A stretch of DNA of 64,000 nt from Parietaria judaica (GCA_954871525.1 OX940864.1:25662001-25726000); one strand, 5' to 3'; shown: positions 1 through 12,055, numbered from the stretch's first letter. Notes: a model not told the origin generated them from the letters alone. Program-made: numbers and translations.

Positions 1-1746
1 CCCGACGACGACGCCAGAGGCTCATCAGGGAAAATCACCAAGCACGGTTCAAAATCCGACGACGACGTCGGAGGCTCATCAGGGAGAGACGACGGACAAA
101 GTCCGACATCCGATGACGACGCCGGAAGCTCGTCAAGGAAAAACGATGAGCAAAGCCTGAACAAACAAAAATGACGGATGAGATCGGAATCACGGAGACA
201 ACGGTCAAGATTCCGAATCAAGGAAACGAAGTCGAAAACGACGTCGAAGACGCGACCCGAACAAAGGGAAAAGAGGCCGTCAAGATCTGAATCACAGAGA
301 CGACGTCGAAATTCAAAATCACATAGACTACAATGGTCAAAATACGAATCACAAAAAACGGCGATCGAAGTCCGAACAACGAGGACAACATCAAAGACTC
401 GACCCGAATCACGGGAAAGATGAGTGTCAAGATCCGAATCATGGAAAACAACACAACGGTTACAGTTCCAATCATGGCAACGTCGTCAAAGACTCAATCC
501 GAGAAAAATCTACGGTCAACGTCCTATTTACGCAAACGACAATCAAGATCTGAAAAACGAAAATGACGTTGAAAATCTGTTTCACGGAAAATAAGGCGGC
601 CAAAGCCTGAAACTAAAGACCGAGAAAGGCAAGATCTTAATCCCGCTAACTCAGGCAAAATAAGACCGAGACAGGTAGAATCTTAATCCCGCCAACTCAG
701 GCAAAATAAGACTGAGACAGGTAGGATCTTAATCCTACCGACTCAGGCAATATAGACCGAGAAAGGCCGGATCGTAATCCCGCCGACTCAGGCATTAAAG
801 ACCGAGAATGGCCGGATCTTAATCCCGCCAACTCAGGCAAAATAAGACCGAGACAGGACGGATCTTAATCCCGCCGACTCAGGCATCAAAGACCGAGAAT
901 GGCCGGATTTTAATCCCGCCAACTCAGGCAAAATAAGACCGAGACAGGTAGGATCTTAATCCTACCGACTCAGGCAACATAGACCGAGAAAGGCCGGATC
1001 GTAATCCCGCCGACTCAGGCATTAAAGACCGAGAATGGCCGGATCATAATCCCGCCAACTCAGGCATTAAAGACCGAGAATGGCCGGATCTTAATCCCGC
1101 CAACTCAGGCAAAATAAGACCGAGACAGGCCGGATCTTAATCCCGCCGACTCAGGCATCAAAGACCGAGAATGGCCGGATTTTAATCCCGCCAACTCAGG
1201 CAAAATAAGACCGAGACATGTAGGATCTTAATCCTACCGACTCAGGCAACATAGACCGAGAAAGGCCGGATCGTAATCCCGCCGACTCAGGCATTAAAGA
1301 CCGAGAATGGCCGGATCGTAATCCCGCCGACTCAGGCATTAAAGACCGAGAATGGCCGGATCTTAATCCCGCTAACTCAGGCAAAACATAGACCAAGAAA
1401 GGCCGGGTCTTAACCCTACCGACTCAGGCAACAAAAATTTCAAAAGGCCTGGGAATTAACCCTGCCGGCTCACGCAACAAAAAGTCTGAGAAAGGACGGT
1501 CGTCAACTCGGCAAAATATTAAAAGACGCTACGGCGCACAAGACTGAGAAATAAGACGCTAAGGCGCAGAAACTCAGCAAAATACTAAAAGACGCTACGG
1601 GGCAAAACACCAGGAAGTAAGACGTTAAGGCGCGAAACCTGGCAAAAATATAAAAAAACCGAAGATTAATTTCGGTAACTTCTCCAAGATGACATAACGC
1701 ATAAAGTTTCTCGCAAGATGAATCTCACAAGAAACTGGGGGGTTAA
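1..1746 (+). repeat. 3' non-coding region of a Ty3/gypsy (Tat/Ogre-like) element with minisatellites
   Basis: Two repeat families are visible. From 1 to about 580 there are degenerate repeats built on 'gtcaagatccgaatcacgg' and 'ccgacgacgacg'. From about 620 to 1435 there are roughly 18 copies of a 45-47-bp unit, 'gaccgagaatggccggatct' followed by taatcccgcc-aactcaggca. The block ends in a polypurine-like run (gaaactggggggtta, about 1732-1745) directly before a TG-starting LTR. Tandem repeats between the last ORF and the 3' LTR are a known habit of Tat/Ogre gypsy elements. The short frames in this block are uninterrupted repeat translation, not genes. The lineage assignment is inferred from layout and LTR style. 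Confidence 0.6.
620..1435. repeat. 45-47-bp minisatellite, about 18 copies
   Basis: The unit has a constant core of gaccgaga, ggccggatc, taatcccgcc and actcaggca. The linker alternates between 'aaaataa', 'attaaa', 'atcaaa' and 'acata'. A higher-order pattern is visible: a block of four or five variant units (AGGTAGGATC-type followed by GGCCGGATC-type) recurs about every 270 bp. Confidence 0.85.
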
Positions 1747-2036
1747 TGTTATGCGTATTTTCTGGAGCCTAGAAAAATTAAGGCCCAAGACATATTAGGC
1801 CCACTAAATCGACCTTTGACCCGCTCAGAAAAAGTCAAAACCAAACCGGCCTAAAAAAGTCAACAAAAAGTCAAAGGGCCCGGCCCGAAAAAGTCAACAA
1901 AAAGTAACCGGGCCCGACCCGGATGGTCAACCAAAAAAGTCAACGGGCCCGATCCTAGAGGTCAACCGAAAAGTCAACAAAAAGTCAACCCGAACTCACT
2001 CGGGAAATGTCGACTCGGCCCGGCCTAAAAACATGC

Positions 2037-2181
2037 CTTCGGGGCGCGCCACGCGCCCCGAAGCCTAAAACATGCCTTCGGGGCGCGCCGCGCGCCCCGA
2101 AGCCAAAATCATGCCTTCGGGGCGCGCCGCGCGCCCCGAAGGCCAAAACATGCCATCGGGGCGCGCCGCGCGCCCCGAAGG
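2037..2181. repeat. Array of four GC-rich palindromes, 39-40-bp spacing
   Basis: Copies lie at 2037-2063, 2076-2102, 2115-2141 and 2155-2181. Each has a 13-nt arm (cttcggggcgcgc), a 1-nt centre and the inverted arm (gcgcgccccgaag). Copies 1 and 4 have single changes. The array sits about 25 bp upstream of the LTR TATA box. Confidence 0.9.
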
Positions 2182-2284
2182 CATGAAATCGAACTTCCGA
2201 CCCTCTATAAATACGAGGGCACCCCCGCCACAATCGGCAAGCACTCCCGAAGCCAAAAAACCTATGTTTCCCGTTTATTCATAA

Positions 2285-2780
2285 ATTCCGACTCAAATAT
2301 TCGACTAATGTTGAGCGTCGGAGAGGGCGACAGAGGACCCCCCCTCTGTTCCCCTTCGGAGTTCACGTTTTTCTACTCTTTTTACAGGAACGGAGGCAGG
2401 TTATACAGGGAAGATTTCCGGCCTATTAAGACCGAAGATCAAGCTTCAAAGCCCATTCCGACCGTCAAGCGGGCGTTGGGCCCGGCCCAAAATCAAGACC
2501 TGGGCCGCATTCAAGTTAATCAAATTTTAGGCATTCCGACTCAAATATTCGACTAATGTTAAGCGTCGGAGCGGGCGATAGAGGACCCCCCCTCTGTTCC
2601 CCTTCGGAGTTCACGTTTTTCTACTCTTTTTACAGGAACGGAGGCAGGTTATACAGGGAAGATTTCCGGCCTATTAAGACCGAAGATCAAGCTTCAAAGC
2701 CCATTCCGACCGTCAAGCGGGCGTTGGGCCCGGCCCAAAATCAAGACCTGGGCCGCATTCAAGTTAATCAAATTTTAGGC
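2285..2780 (+). repeat. 248-bp tandem duplication (two copies) in the gypsy LTR
   Basis: Unit 1 is 2285-2532 and unit 2 is 2533-2780. They are nearly identical; the differences seen are in 'gttgagcg/gttaagcg', 'gagagggcgac/gagcgggcgat' and nearby. Each unit holds the same open frame, giving two look-alike 80-aa ORFs that I do not regard as genes. Confidence 0.9.
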
Positions 2781-2787
2781 ATTAACA

Positions 2788-3487
2788 GTTTCGATTCATA
2801 AGTTGCGCACGGGTACCTCTCACTTCTCACCACCGACAATCAAGGGAATCATCATCACTCTGAAGAGAGCTGTGTGATGCCCATGTCTATGACCAAGCTA
2901 CCCTTACTGCTGACTATCATGTTCCCAAAATAATAGTGTTGGGAACAGCGGTAATATTTCGTGTTCTTTAACGGTTAAATCAAAGAACAACCAAGCCAGG
3001 AGCTTGGACTCAAGATCACTCAGGACTTAGATCGAATATCCATTTGATCATCTACTAGTGACTCAACTCCAAGTTATCAGTGACGGTCTTATATGATAAC
3101 TTCCGGAGTTTAAGTCAGGTCCAGTCCAGTATGAAGACACTTCATACTTAATGCACTTCTAGTGAGTGTGACACACACAAAATCCAGAATAGGATTGTCA
3201 CTTAGTCACATTAATGACCTTATACGATTAATGGGGTGCCACCCAGTTGATCAGGTCACGGACATTTTAAGTTCATTTATTATGATTATTAATTCTTCCT
3301 CACATTGACTCTGTTGTGACAATAATTCATAATTGCATCCTTTATGAACTAAGGATCAAACATTCTATTTTACTCTACCAGAAACTATAATAAGATTATC
3401 ATAATAAGTATCATCTTTATTCAACGACTTGTCATAATCTTTTACAAATGGATAAAATATCTTGTTTAAGGACACATATGTCCAACA
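2788..3487 (-). mobile_element. Copia element 1: 3' LTR, truncated (first 700 bp of U3 only)
   Basis: It matches 10413-11112 base for base, with a constant offset of 7,625 and only about four substitutions noticed. It ends ...tgtccaaca at 3487, followed by tctcccacttgtactt, the reverse complement of a copia polypurine tract (aagtgggaga). The rest of the LTR is missing where it abuts the gypsy LTR. Confidence 0.85.
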
Positions 3488-3502
3488 ATCTCCCACTTGT
3501 AC

Positions 3503-5250
3503 TTAAAGAAGATGACCCATGTCTTTCAGACCCATACTTTCCAGATGCCTCCTGAATATTTTCTCTGGCAATGTCTTGGTGAATGGATCAGCCAGATTGT
3601 CTTCTGAAGCTATTTTCACAACCCTCACGTCGCCACGACGCACTATTTCTCTTATGAGATGGTATTTGCGTTCTATATGTTTTGCCTTGTTATGGTCTCT
3701 GGGCTCTTTAGAATTTGCCATCGCACCACTGTTGTCACAGTATAGTGTTTGGGGCCCATCTATATCTGGAACAACTCCCAGCTCTATGTAGAAATTCTTG
3801 AGCCAAACTGATTCTTTGGCTGCCTCACAAGCTGCCACGTATTCAGCTTCCATTGTGGAATCTGCGATAAAGGATTGCTTTACGCTTCTCCAGAATATCG
3901 CTCCACCAGCAAGGGTGTACACTGCTCCCGACGTCGATTTTCTCGCGTCTCTATCAGACATAAAGTCTGAATCAGTGTATCCTAGTGGATTCAGTTCTGA
4001 TCCTGAAAACACTAACATATAGTCTCTCGTTCTCCGAAGATACTTGAGAATGTTCTTCACTGCTGTCCAGTGAGCCATACCAGGGTTGGATTGGTATCTG
4101 CTAACAATTCCCACAGCGAAACAGATGTCTGGCCTAGTACACTGCATAGCGTACATCAGACTTCCCACTGCTGAAGCATAGGGTATTCGCCTCATCACAT
4201 CTTGCTCTTCCGGAGAAGTTGGGCATTGTTTCCTGCTAAGGAACACTCCATGTCTGGTCGGTAAATTACCTCCCTTGGAGTTTGCCATTGCAAAACGTTC
4301 AAGCACCTTATCAATGTAAGCTGCTTGTGATAAGGCCAGAAGCCTGTTGTTGCGATCCCTGAAAATACGGATCCCAAGAACATAACTGGCTTCTCCCATG
4401 TCCTTCATTTGGAACTGCGTAGATAACCACGCCTTCACGTCCGATAATCTCTTCACACTGTTTCCAATGAGAAGAATATCGTCGACGTACAGAACAAGAA
4501 AAATTTCCACGGTTTCGTCATTGAGCTTATAAATGCAGGCCTCAGTGACGTTTTGAATGAATCCATAGGTTTTGATGGTTTCATCGAACCTTAGATTCCA
4601 GGATCTGGAAGCTTGCTTCAATCCATAGATGGATTTGAGTAATCTACAAACCTTCCCTTCTTGACCCTGTTGCACGAACCCTTCTGGTTGGTCCATATAG
4701 ATGTTCTCGTCAATGTACCCGTTCAGGAAGGCGGTTTTGACGTCCATCTGCCAAATCTCGTAATTGAGACTACAGGCTATGGCCATGATAATCCGGATGG
4801 ACTTCAGTGACAGGAGAGAAAGTTTCCTCGAAACTAATACCTTCTCTCTGGGTATAACCTCTCGCCACTATACTAGCTTTGAAGGTTTCAACCTTCCCGT
4901 CCGTTCCTCTCTTCCTCTTGTATATCTACTTACAGCCAATGGTTTTTGAAGCCATCCAGTAAGTCTACAAGTTCCAGACTTGATTAGAATCCATTGATTC
5001 TATTTCTTGGTTCATGGCTTCCTGCCATTCTCCCTTATCAGGATCCATCATAGCTTGCATTAAGCCTATAGGATCTTCAACGCTAGTGTTTGTGACAGCT
5101 AGGTGAAATTCCAATTGGGTGTGCTCGTAGCGCTCAACAGGTCTTTTGAACCTCCCACTACGTCTGAGTACCCCTTGGTTCTAATTTGGGACCGTGGTTT
5201 CCGCACTCCGATTATCAACAGGCGCTGTTGATTGTGTAATTACTTTGTCA
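3503..5250 (-). pseudogene. Copia reverse transcriptase-RNase H (pol 3' part)
   Basis: From 4786 down to 3503 there is one open frame of 427 codons. It contains the RT palm (MDVKTAFLNG, then YVDD as the catalytic box), the connection, and a copia RNase H (GYTDSDF, STMEAEY, LYCDNSGAM), ending at LADPFTK...MGHLL. The RT start continues upstream in broken frames to about 5250, with recognisable RRSGR-type linker and KARLVARGY-like sequence carrying stops. RT-RNase H copies the element RNA into DNA in virus-like particles. The open frame is an internal piece with no natural start, so it cannot be expressed alone. Only the reverse transcriptase and RNase H modules are intact in this element. Confidence 0.85.
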
Positions 5251-5639
5251 TCTAACAATTCCTCCAGTAATATTTTACCTTGAGGTTTATAGTTTATTAT
5301 AGAGTCATATTCCAAAAGAGTTACTTTTGCTAAAAACAATTACTCTTTTATATGATCATAAACTATATCTCGTCCGAATCCCATTAAATTAATAATGAAA
5401 AATGATTCTTTCCCCTCAATCATTTGTAAAGGTTCTTGTTCCTTATTTCTAGAACACGTCAATGTGCTTGACATGTACAGGGAACCATTGACTAACAGAG
5501 AATTAAATTCTCTTACAGGTGATCACTGAATTATAAGTTCAGACTCACCACTTCAGAATAACTGAAGAGCCATTAGTGATTTATCGAACTTAAAATTCGA
5601 TTCATGCAATAAATTTCTTGAACTCACATAAGTTCTAAT

Positions 5640-6230
5640 TTACTTTGCATTCATACCTTTACCTTTGAATACTTGCCAATCATTAGATAAAGTATTCATA
5701 TCCTTCTGAGCTTGTATAATGGACCACATACACTAAGTATGTACAAGCTTTATAGGAGCTGTGGCTCTTTAGACCTTTTCTCATGAAATGGTCCTTTTAA
5801 TCATTTTAATCTTTAGACAAGATTCTCAAACAGGCAGGGAACTGACGAACAGTTCACGCATTGGTCCATCCTGTTTATCTCATCCAAATTAATATGACTA
5901 TCATTTAGATGCCTTAGGTATGATCGATCACTTTTATAGTTAACCTTTTTCTGGATGACACATCCATTTTATTCATTCATTATTTCATAATGGATTGAGC
6001 TTGTTTATTTCACTTCTCCGGACAATCAATATAAACAACTAGATCATTTCATAGATGATAATTTCATTATTATCTACAATGATAAAACTTTGCTCATATA
6101 AGTGGATATTTGAATTTCCACGTAAGTCACGGGTATAATAAACGTTGTTCTTGAAAACAACAATTTATTATATTTAAACAAATTGCTCCCACTGAAATAA
6201 TTATCCCATTACTTTGACTAACACAGTCAA
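5640..6230 (-). pseudogene. Degenerate copia GAG-pre-integrase/integrase remnant
   Basis: On the minus strand, broken frames read like the copia integrase N-terminus. There is a piece similar to LRHLNDSHINLDEI (the LWHxRLGHI zinc-binding region), then a GPFHEKRSKEPQLL piece and a VHYTSSEGYEYFI piece that resemble the start of the integrase core. Stops and deletions are frequent, and no complete catalytic DDE set is visible. Further upstream (6230-8361) I recognise no gag. Confidence 0.5.
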
Positions 6231-6429
6231 TTTATGATTGTCTTCCGAATCCTGGATTCAGTCAAAGGTTTACACCTTAACCAATCATTAACTTTGGGTT
6301 GGGCGATTATCTTATCTTTGTTCATTTCTAGCCATTTCCCAAGTTCAAGAACTTTCGAATTACTCCCTTGTAATATCGAGTGGAAATACCAGCTTAACAC
6401 AAAAGATAATCAATAAGTGAACAAAATCA

Positions 6430-8361
6430 CTTATTCGAACTTTTATTGTCTCGACATTAAATACACATCAGATTGTTCTATATTTATTTGGGATAGACAT
6501 TTTATACTGACATTGAAAAAGAAACTTATTAAACTTTAATATAGGTAGAATGTTTAGAAAAATATTTTATTTGAAATAGTTACATGATGCAAACATGTTC
6601 TGGGAAAACGTTAAATAAACCCTTTAACTATTTCGTGATAATTTAACCGACTGTACACGTCGTTGCCGTCTTTAGTGGCATGGTCACTCTAGGGTGACTC
6701 GCGGTATAAACCGTGTAGTTTGGTTAAACTAAGTTTTAGTCATAAACTTAATTAATATTCATAACAAGAACTACAAAAGTCCTCTATGATTATTAACTAT
6801 CACCATAGACAGTCGGGAAGCACCAACTTCCGTGCAAGCTTAATCCATTATTTTCGGTTCTCGGGATCCTCTTGGAAACGTCGTCCTTAGGGAATGGTCA
6901 CTTTAGGGTCACTCGCGGTCCATTTCCAAGATTCCTCCGTCCCATATTCTTTTGGAACTATCACGGTGTCAAACCTCCCACAAGCACACCTTCCTTAGGG
7001 AATGGACACACTAGGGTGACTCGAGGCGGTGTGGTTAGCAGACCTTGTGACATTAATAATGGAGACCTTTGTTTTATTCTATACTTGCCATTGTTTTTGG
7101 GAAATAACGTTTTTAATTTCTAAGTTATAAAAACTTATTATATAAACTGTCTATTAATGACACATTAAAAGTTTATATTTTGGCTTTATTTATTACGACA
7201 CGTAATTTTAAATAAGCCCTAAAAATGTGTTTATTATTTCGTCGGTAGTGATAGATCAAAAGGTACACTCTCCAGGTCGATGGGAGGGGTCCTAACCGGT
7301 CACCCAGAAGTGGATGGTGAACCGGCCCCACTTTTGATTCCCTCTTCCTTAGGCAAGATTGTACGTTTGAAATTTTTCCGACTAATAATTAACACTTTTA
7401 CATTTACTCTTTATTATTTATATCTATCCTATATAGACATATTAATAATGATCTAAACATAGACACTATGTTTGAGGGTTATGAAAATAGGTTATATCAA
7501 ATTATATCTATGATGAATATTCATAATTAATGATACTTATTCTCTAAGAATTATCATTAAACATTTTAATGCCCTTTAATAATAATTTATGAAATATTAA
7601 AATAAGACAATGATATTATTCTTCGAATATTATCTTCCATATTTTAATTTATTAAATAAGACAATGTTATTTAATTATTAAATAACATCCATCTTTAATT
7701 TTATGAATTAATTAAAATAAGACAATGTTATTTATCCGGAAATAACATCCATATTTTAATTCATATTAATTAATTATAATTAATTTTAATTCATAAATAT
7801 TAATTTCATTAATAATAATTAATAATTAATCCACGGGATCCGGGTCGGATTAAAAATCTGACCCATATAAAAAATTGCATGTGGGCCCTCCGGGCTTAAG
7901 CCCGGGCCCACATGTCCGTGGAATGGGCAGGGACAGCCCACGGGTAGGCCAGGGCATTCCCCTGGCACTTCGGGCTGGGCCTGCAAGCCCATTCCGCTGC
8001 CAAGCAGCGTGGCCTGCGGCCAGCCCGCCAGGCCCACACGGGTGCCCTTGCCCTGGCCGAATGGCCTTGGCGAGGGCTTTGCTCGTGGGCCTGGCCCCGT
8101 GGGCCTTGCCCTTGCGAACTCCCTGGGGCTGCAGCGGTAGCCCCTGCTCGCTGCGGGATTCTCGGGCTGGGCTGCCAAGGGCAGCCCGGTCCAACTACCC
8201 GGTCCGATTTTTCGAGTCGGGTAATTTTCTTATTTTAAATTAATATTTAAAATATCTAGAAATTAAAAATTTCAATTTTAAATAATTAATTTTATTCATC
8301 AAATAATTCGTTCTTAAACCCATTAATTAAATTACGTAATTATTTATCCTTGAACCATGGG
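6430..8361 (-). mobile_element. Copia element 1: 5' internal region without recognisable gag
   Basis: This is AT-rich DNA between the integrase remnant and the primer-binding site. It contains three copies of a 30-35-bp motif (tggtcact-tagggtgactcg, about 6677, 6891 and 7000). A sharply GC-rich block lies at about 7850-8215. No open frame with gag features was seen. The element looks non-autonomous. Confidence 0.5.
7850..8215. other. GC-rich block in AT-rich surroundings
   Basis: Roughly 365 bp of high-GC DNA made of 'gggc/gccc' words lies inside very AT-rich sequence. It begins with a self-complementary stretch (catgtgggccc ... cgggcttaagcccg ... gggcccacatg, 7878-7914). Long open frames on both strands follow from the composition, so I do not call a gene. 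Confidence 0.5.
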
Positions 8362-8371
8362 TCTGATACCA
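8362..8371 (-). other. Primer-binding site of copia element 1
   Basis: On the minus strand the sequence reads TGGTATCAGA, complementary to the 3' end of initiator tRNA-Met. It starts two bases after the LTR end, as usual for plant copia elements. It fixes the orientation and the inner edge of the right-hand LTR. Confidence 0.85.
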
Positions 8372-8373
8372 AT

Positions 8374-11112
8374 TGTTGGGAATCACGTCTCAGATTCCAT
8401 GAATATTATCACGAATATAGCCTCCGAACCGTCCGGGTAACATTTAAAAATTAATTTAAAGCGGAATAACTTGTTATCCGTCCAACGGTCCGGATATCGG
8501 ATAATAACCATTTCACAAGATCTGATAAATATTATGTAATTTAATATTCATATATCATTATTAATAATCTAGTCATAATAGGAAATAAATAGAAAGTATT
8601 AAATGGTTGTATTTATTAACCCAATGCATAAGGCCGTACCTCTATTGACGACTTCCGGCTGCGCGTTCTAAATCGGGCAGGGCTCCGCCGGTGCTGAGGG
8701 AAACTCCCGTGATCTTCCGGGATATTCTCCTGGAATCCTCGTACCGAAGCGTGGGCTTCGCCGGCAGGACTCCGTCGCAAAATTTTAACTGATGGTTCTT
8801 TTTAAGCTTCCGGAGAAATAGTCTCCTAAGCCGAACCAGAAAAGAGAGATCAGAGAGAAAATTCGCAGACCCTGAGGGAGAGGGAGAGTTCGAATTTTTC
8901 TCTGGGGAAAGGTGTGAAAAATGTGTAGAATGAGCCTCCTATTTATAGGCTCAAACCGTAACCGAATTGGAGAATTTCCCTCCCTAATTTCGAATTTCAT
9001 ATAATTAAATATAATTAATTATCTTAATCCAATGGTCCAGATTTAATCTCATCTAAATCCAATGGATATAATTAATTAGGGATTTAATTAAATAAGAAAG
9101 ATTTGGATAAATCAAAAATCCAATCTTATCTTCTTATCTTTATAAAATTCGAATTATCATATATATTTATAATAAAATTCGAATTATCATTATCTAGATC
9201 CGACGGTTGAGATAAATCTTTAAACCGATCTAATGGATCAAATTAGTTTAGGATAAAATCAAATAAAAAGATTTATTAAAAAACAATTTCGAATTTATCC
9301 ATAAACTATAATTCGAATATTATATAAATATATATAATTAATTAATTTTCAATCCGACGATAAAGATTAAATCTTAGACCGATCTAACTGATATAATTAA
9401 TTAACCAAATTTCGAAAATTCAAACTTGGTCACCAAGTTATCAAATTCGAATTTATCAATATCCTAATCCAACGGTTGATATTAAATCATAACCGATCCA
9501 ATGGATAATATTGATTTTAGGGATTTGCTAAAATACCAAAACATTTGGTACTTATGCCGCAAATATGGAAAGTCCAAATCATGTTATTCGAATTGGCTAG
9601 GGTTTCATACTATGAAACCCTAATTCGAATTTACACATATATATATAAATATATATTTTTATTTATTAATATAAATCTATTAATTATTAATTAATTATTA
9701 ATAACATATTAATAATTAAATCCAAATAATTAAATTATATTAATATTTCCTGATCTCAATATCACACATTAAAATGTCATGGTGCCACACCATCATTTAA
9801 ATTCGTGACATGTGATTTAATTTCAAAGTTTATCGAACCGATCATAAACTTAGAAAATCCATAAATCACTAACCGTAAGTCGAAATGACTCGGTTCAAAA
9901 AGCAAAGTTGCTTAGAATTTAATTTCCAACAACATGATGCTGATAGAAAATCTAAATTCTAACTTTCTTTTATCAGTTAATTTCTTGTACCAAAATATGG
10001 TACTTTTGCCACGCTAACGATAAAACTATCTGACGTCTGCCACAGACCTTTCAGTTTTATAAGCCAAGCTAAATTATTAAACATTATCCAGAATGTATTT
10101 TAACCACGTACGTATCATCCGTTACGGAGCTATCCTGGGGACCATGGACCCGTATCACTTAAGCTCCAACGAACTGCTAGTTGTTCGTCAAACCTTGAAG
10201 TGATTCCACTATAGACCCGAGGCTGCACTCTTTAGTGATACGGTATATATTATTCCCTTTATAACAGCAGGGTGTCCATTGATACAATCAAATTTGGGTT
10301 ATTGATCTTTCACTTGATGATCCACACACGAGCAGGCGGTTTCTACCGTTATGCCCCTCATTGCATTTTCATCCTTGACTCAGTCAGTAATATTATGAGC
10401 AACCCACTTATGGTTTCGATTCATAAGTTGCGCACGGGTACCTCTCACTTCTCACCACCGACAATCAAGGGAATCATCATCACTCTGAAGAGAGCTGTGT
10501 GATGCCCATGTCTATGACCAAGCTACCCTTACTGCTGACTATCATGTTCCCAAAATAATAGTGTTTGGAACAGCGGTAATATTTCGTGTTCTTTAACGGT
10601 TAAATCAAAGAACAACCAAGCCAGCAGCTTGGACTCAAGATCACTCAGGACTTAGATCGAATATCCATTTGATCATCTACTAGTGACTCAACTCCAAGTT
10701 ATCAGTGACGGTCTTATATGATAACTTCCGGAGTTTAAGTCAGGTCCAGTCCAGTATGAAGACACTTCATACTTAATGCACTTCTAGTGAGTGTGACACA
10801 CACAAAATCCAGAATAGGATTGTCACTTAGTCACATTAATGACCTTATACGATTAATGGGGTGCCACCCAGTTGATCAGGTCACGGACATTTTAAGTTCA
10901 TTTATTATGATTATTAATTCTTCCTCACATTGACTCTGTTGTGATAATAATTCATAATTGCATCCTTTATGAACTAAGGATCAAACATTCTATTTTACTC
11001 TACCAGAAACTATAATAAGATTATCATAATAAGTATCATCTTTATTCAACGACTTGTCATAATCTTTTACAAATGGATAAAATATCTCGTTTAAGGACAC
11101 ATATGTCCAACA
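8374..11112 (-). mobile_element. Copia element 1: 5' LTR, complete, about 2.74 kb
   Basis: On the minus strand it starts TGTTGGACATATG at 11112 and ends ATTCCCAACA at 8374, so it has matching TGTTGG/CCAACA ends, with the PBS just inside. A TATA box on the minus strand (gcctataaatagg, + strand about 8938-8952) marks the promoter. The length is partly explained by about four diverged copies of a 110-170-bp module (9029, 9199, 9350 and 9463) built on 'aatccaacggttga...aaccgatc-aatggat'. The first 700 bp are repeated in the truncated partner LTR at 2788-3487. Confidence 0.8.
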
Positions 11113-12055
11113 GAGTCCACATCCAAACAGACGATTCGGATAACCCGACGAGGTTATCATATCCCCGGGAAAGTCCCCGACCAAAGAGCAAGGCAATGAA
11201 GACCATAGAAAACTCCGGATGACTCGAAATGGAACTCGGCAAGGAAACGGTGACCCAAAGAAGTCCCCGACGAGCCTACCCGACGGCCCCCGAGGTCTCC
11301 GGCCGACAAACCAAGACGAAAATGATGAACCACCCTTGTTGGACGATAAGCCCCCCTCGTCGGCCCGACAAGCCTCCGTAGACGAACGACAAACCTACTG
11401 ACGAGCCCCCCTCGTCGGGCCAACGAACCTCCCGACAAGCTGCTTCTTCGGGCAACGGACCCCGTTATCGGTGACAAGCCACCTTGACGAAGGCCTACCC
11501 TTCGCCACGACGACGAGCCGTGGCAAGCCCTTTGTGGCAATGAGAAATGCGCCATTTTCCCAAAAAAAAAAATCAAGGAAAAGTGTTCACCTCTTTTTCC
11601 TGTAAATAGGAGGCCCTCCTCCTCATTTTGGACACATTCTCTCCTCTGAACTTCTTAATCTAAAAACTCGACTTATTTCTCTAGAAATTCGAGTTATCTC
11701 TCTCCCTCTAGGCAATTTTCCCTGCTCGTCAGGCAGCGACTCTCTCCCGAAATCGTTCCCTGGTCTGCCAAGAATCCCCTCAGGTCGACTAGCCTCACGA
11801 CATCGCACTCTTAGAACATAGTCTGAGACCACCACCGTCCGAGACTCGCTACCTCCGCCGTTTGATACCCATGTCACACGAGTCATTTGATACCCGTGTC
11901 GTCTCTGTTGGCACCCTCGCCAGTAATACCCTTGTCATACACGAAGATCACCCCCCGCTGCTACTTCAAGCAAAAAAAATGGAAGATTCATGTGTGTTAA
12001 AGATTTGCGCTGTTAAATATTGGATTGCCTTCGGAAGTCAATAATCTTCAACGGA
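11113..12055. mobile_element. Unclassified LTR-like remnant
   Basis: The sequence is rich in 'ccgacgag' and 'cccctcgtcgg' words, with an AT-rich promoter-like box (cctgtaaatagg, about 11600) followed by a leader-like pyrimidine-rich stretch. This is the style of a gypsy LTR U3-R-U5 on the + strand. I found no partner LTR, PBS or coding domain, so this is tentative. Short frames here have no recognisable domain. Confidence 0.3.

Larger units (their letters stand above)
1747..2787 (+). mobile_element. Gypsy-type LTR (3' LTR), truncated at its right end
   Basis: It starts TGTTATGCG right after the polypurine tract. It contains repeated 'aaaagtcaac' and 'gggcccgg' motifs, a palindrome array (2037-2181) and a TATA box (ctctataaatacg, about 2203-2215). 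The R/U5-like segment has the 'gagcgtcggag...accccccc' signature common in Tat-type LTRs, and this segment is present twice (2285-2532 and 2533-2780). The right end is lost: sequence switches at 2788 into the U3 of a minus-strand copia LTR. No terminal CA of its own is visible. Confidence 0.6.

Noticed and set aside
620..1435. Regular short repeats resembling a CRISPR array
   Set aside because: The repeats are contiguous without unique spacers, in a plant retrotransposon context.
2308..2801. Two consecutive look-alike 81-82-codon ORFs
   Set aside because: They are the same frame in the two copies of a 248-bp tandem duplication inside a gypsy LTR.
7819..8243. Three overlapping 114-122-codon ORFs on both strands
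   Set aside because: They come from the GC-rich block that lacks stop codons by composition. No domain or plausible start context is seen.
11157..11576. 139-codon Arg/Ser-rich minus ORF
   Set aside because: Low-complexity translation of 'ccgacgag' repeats, with no domain.
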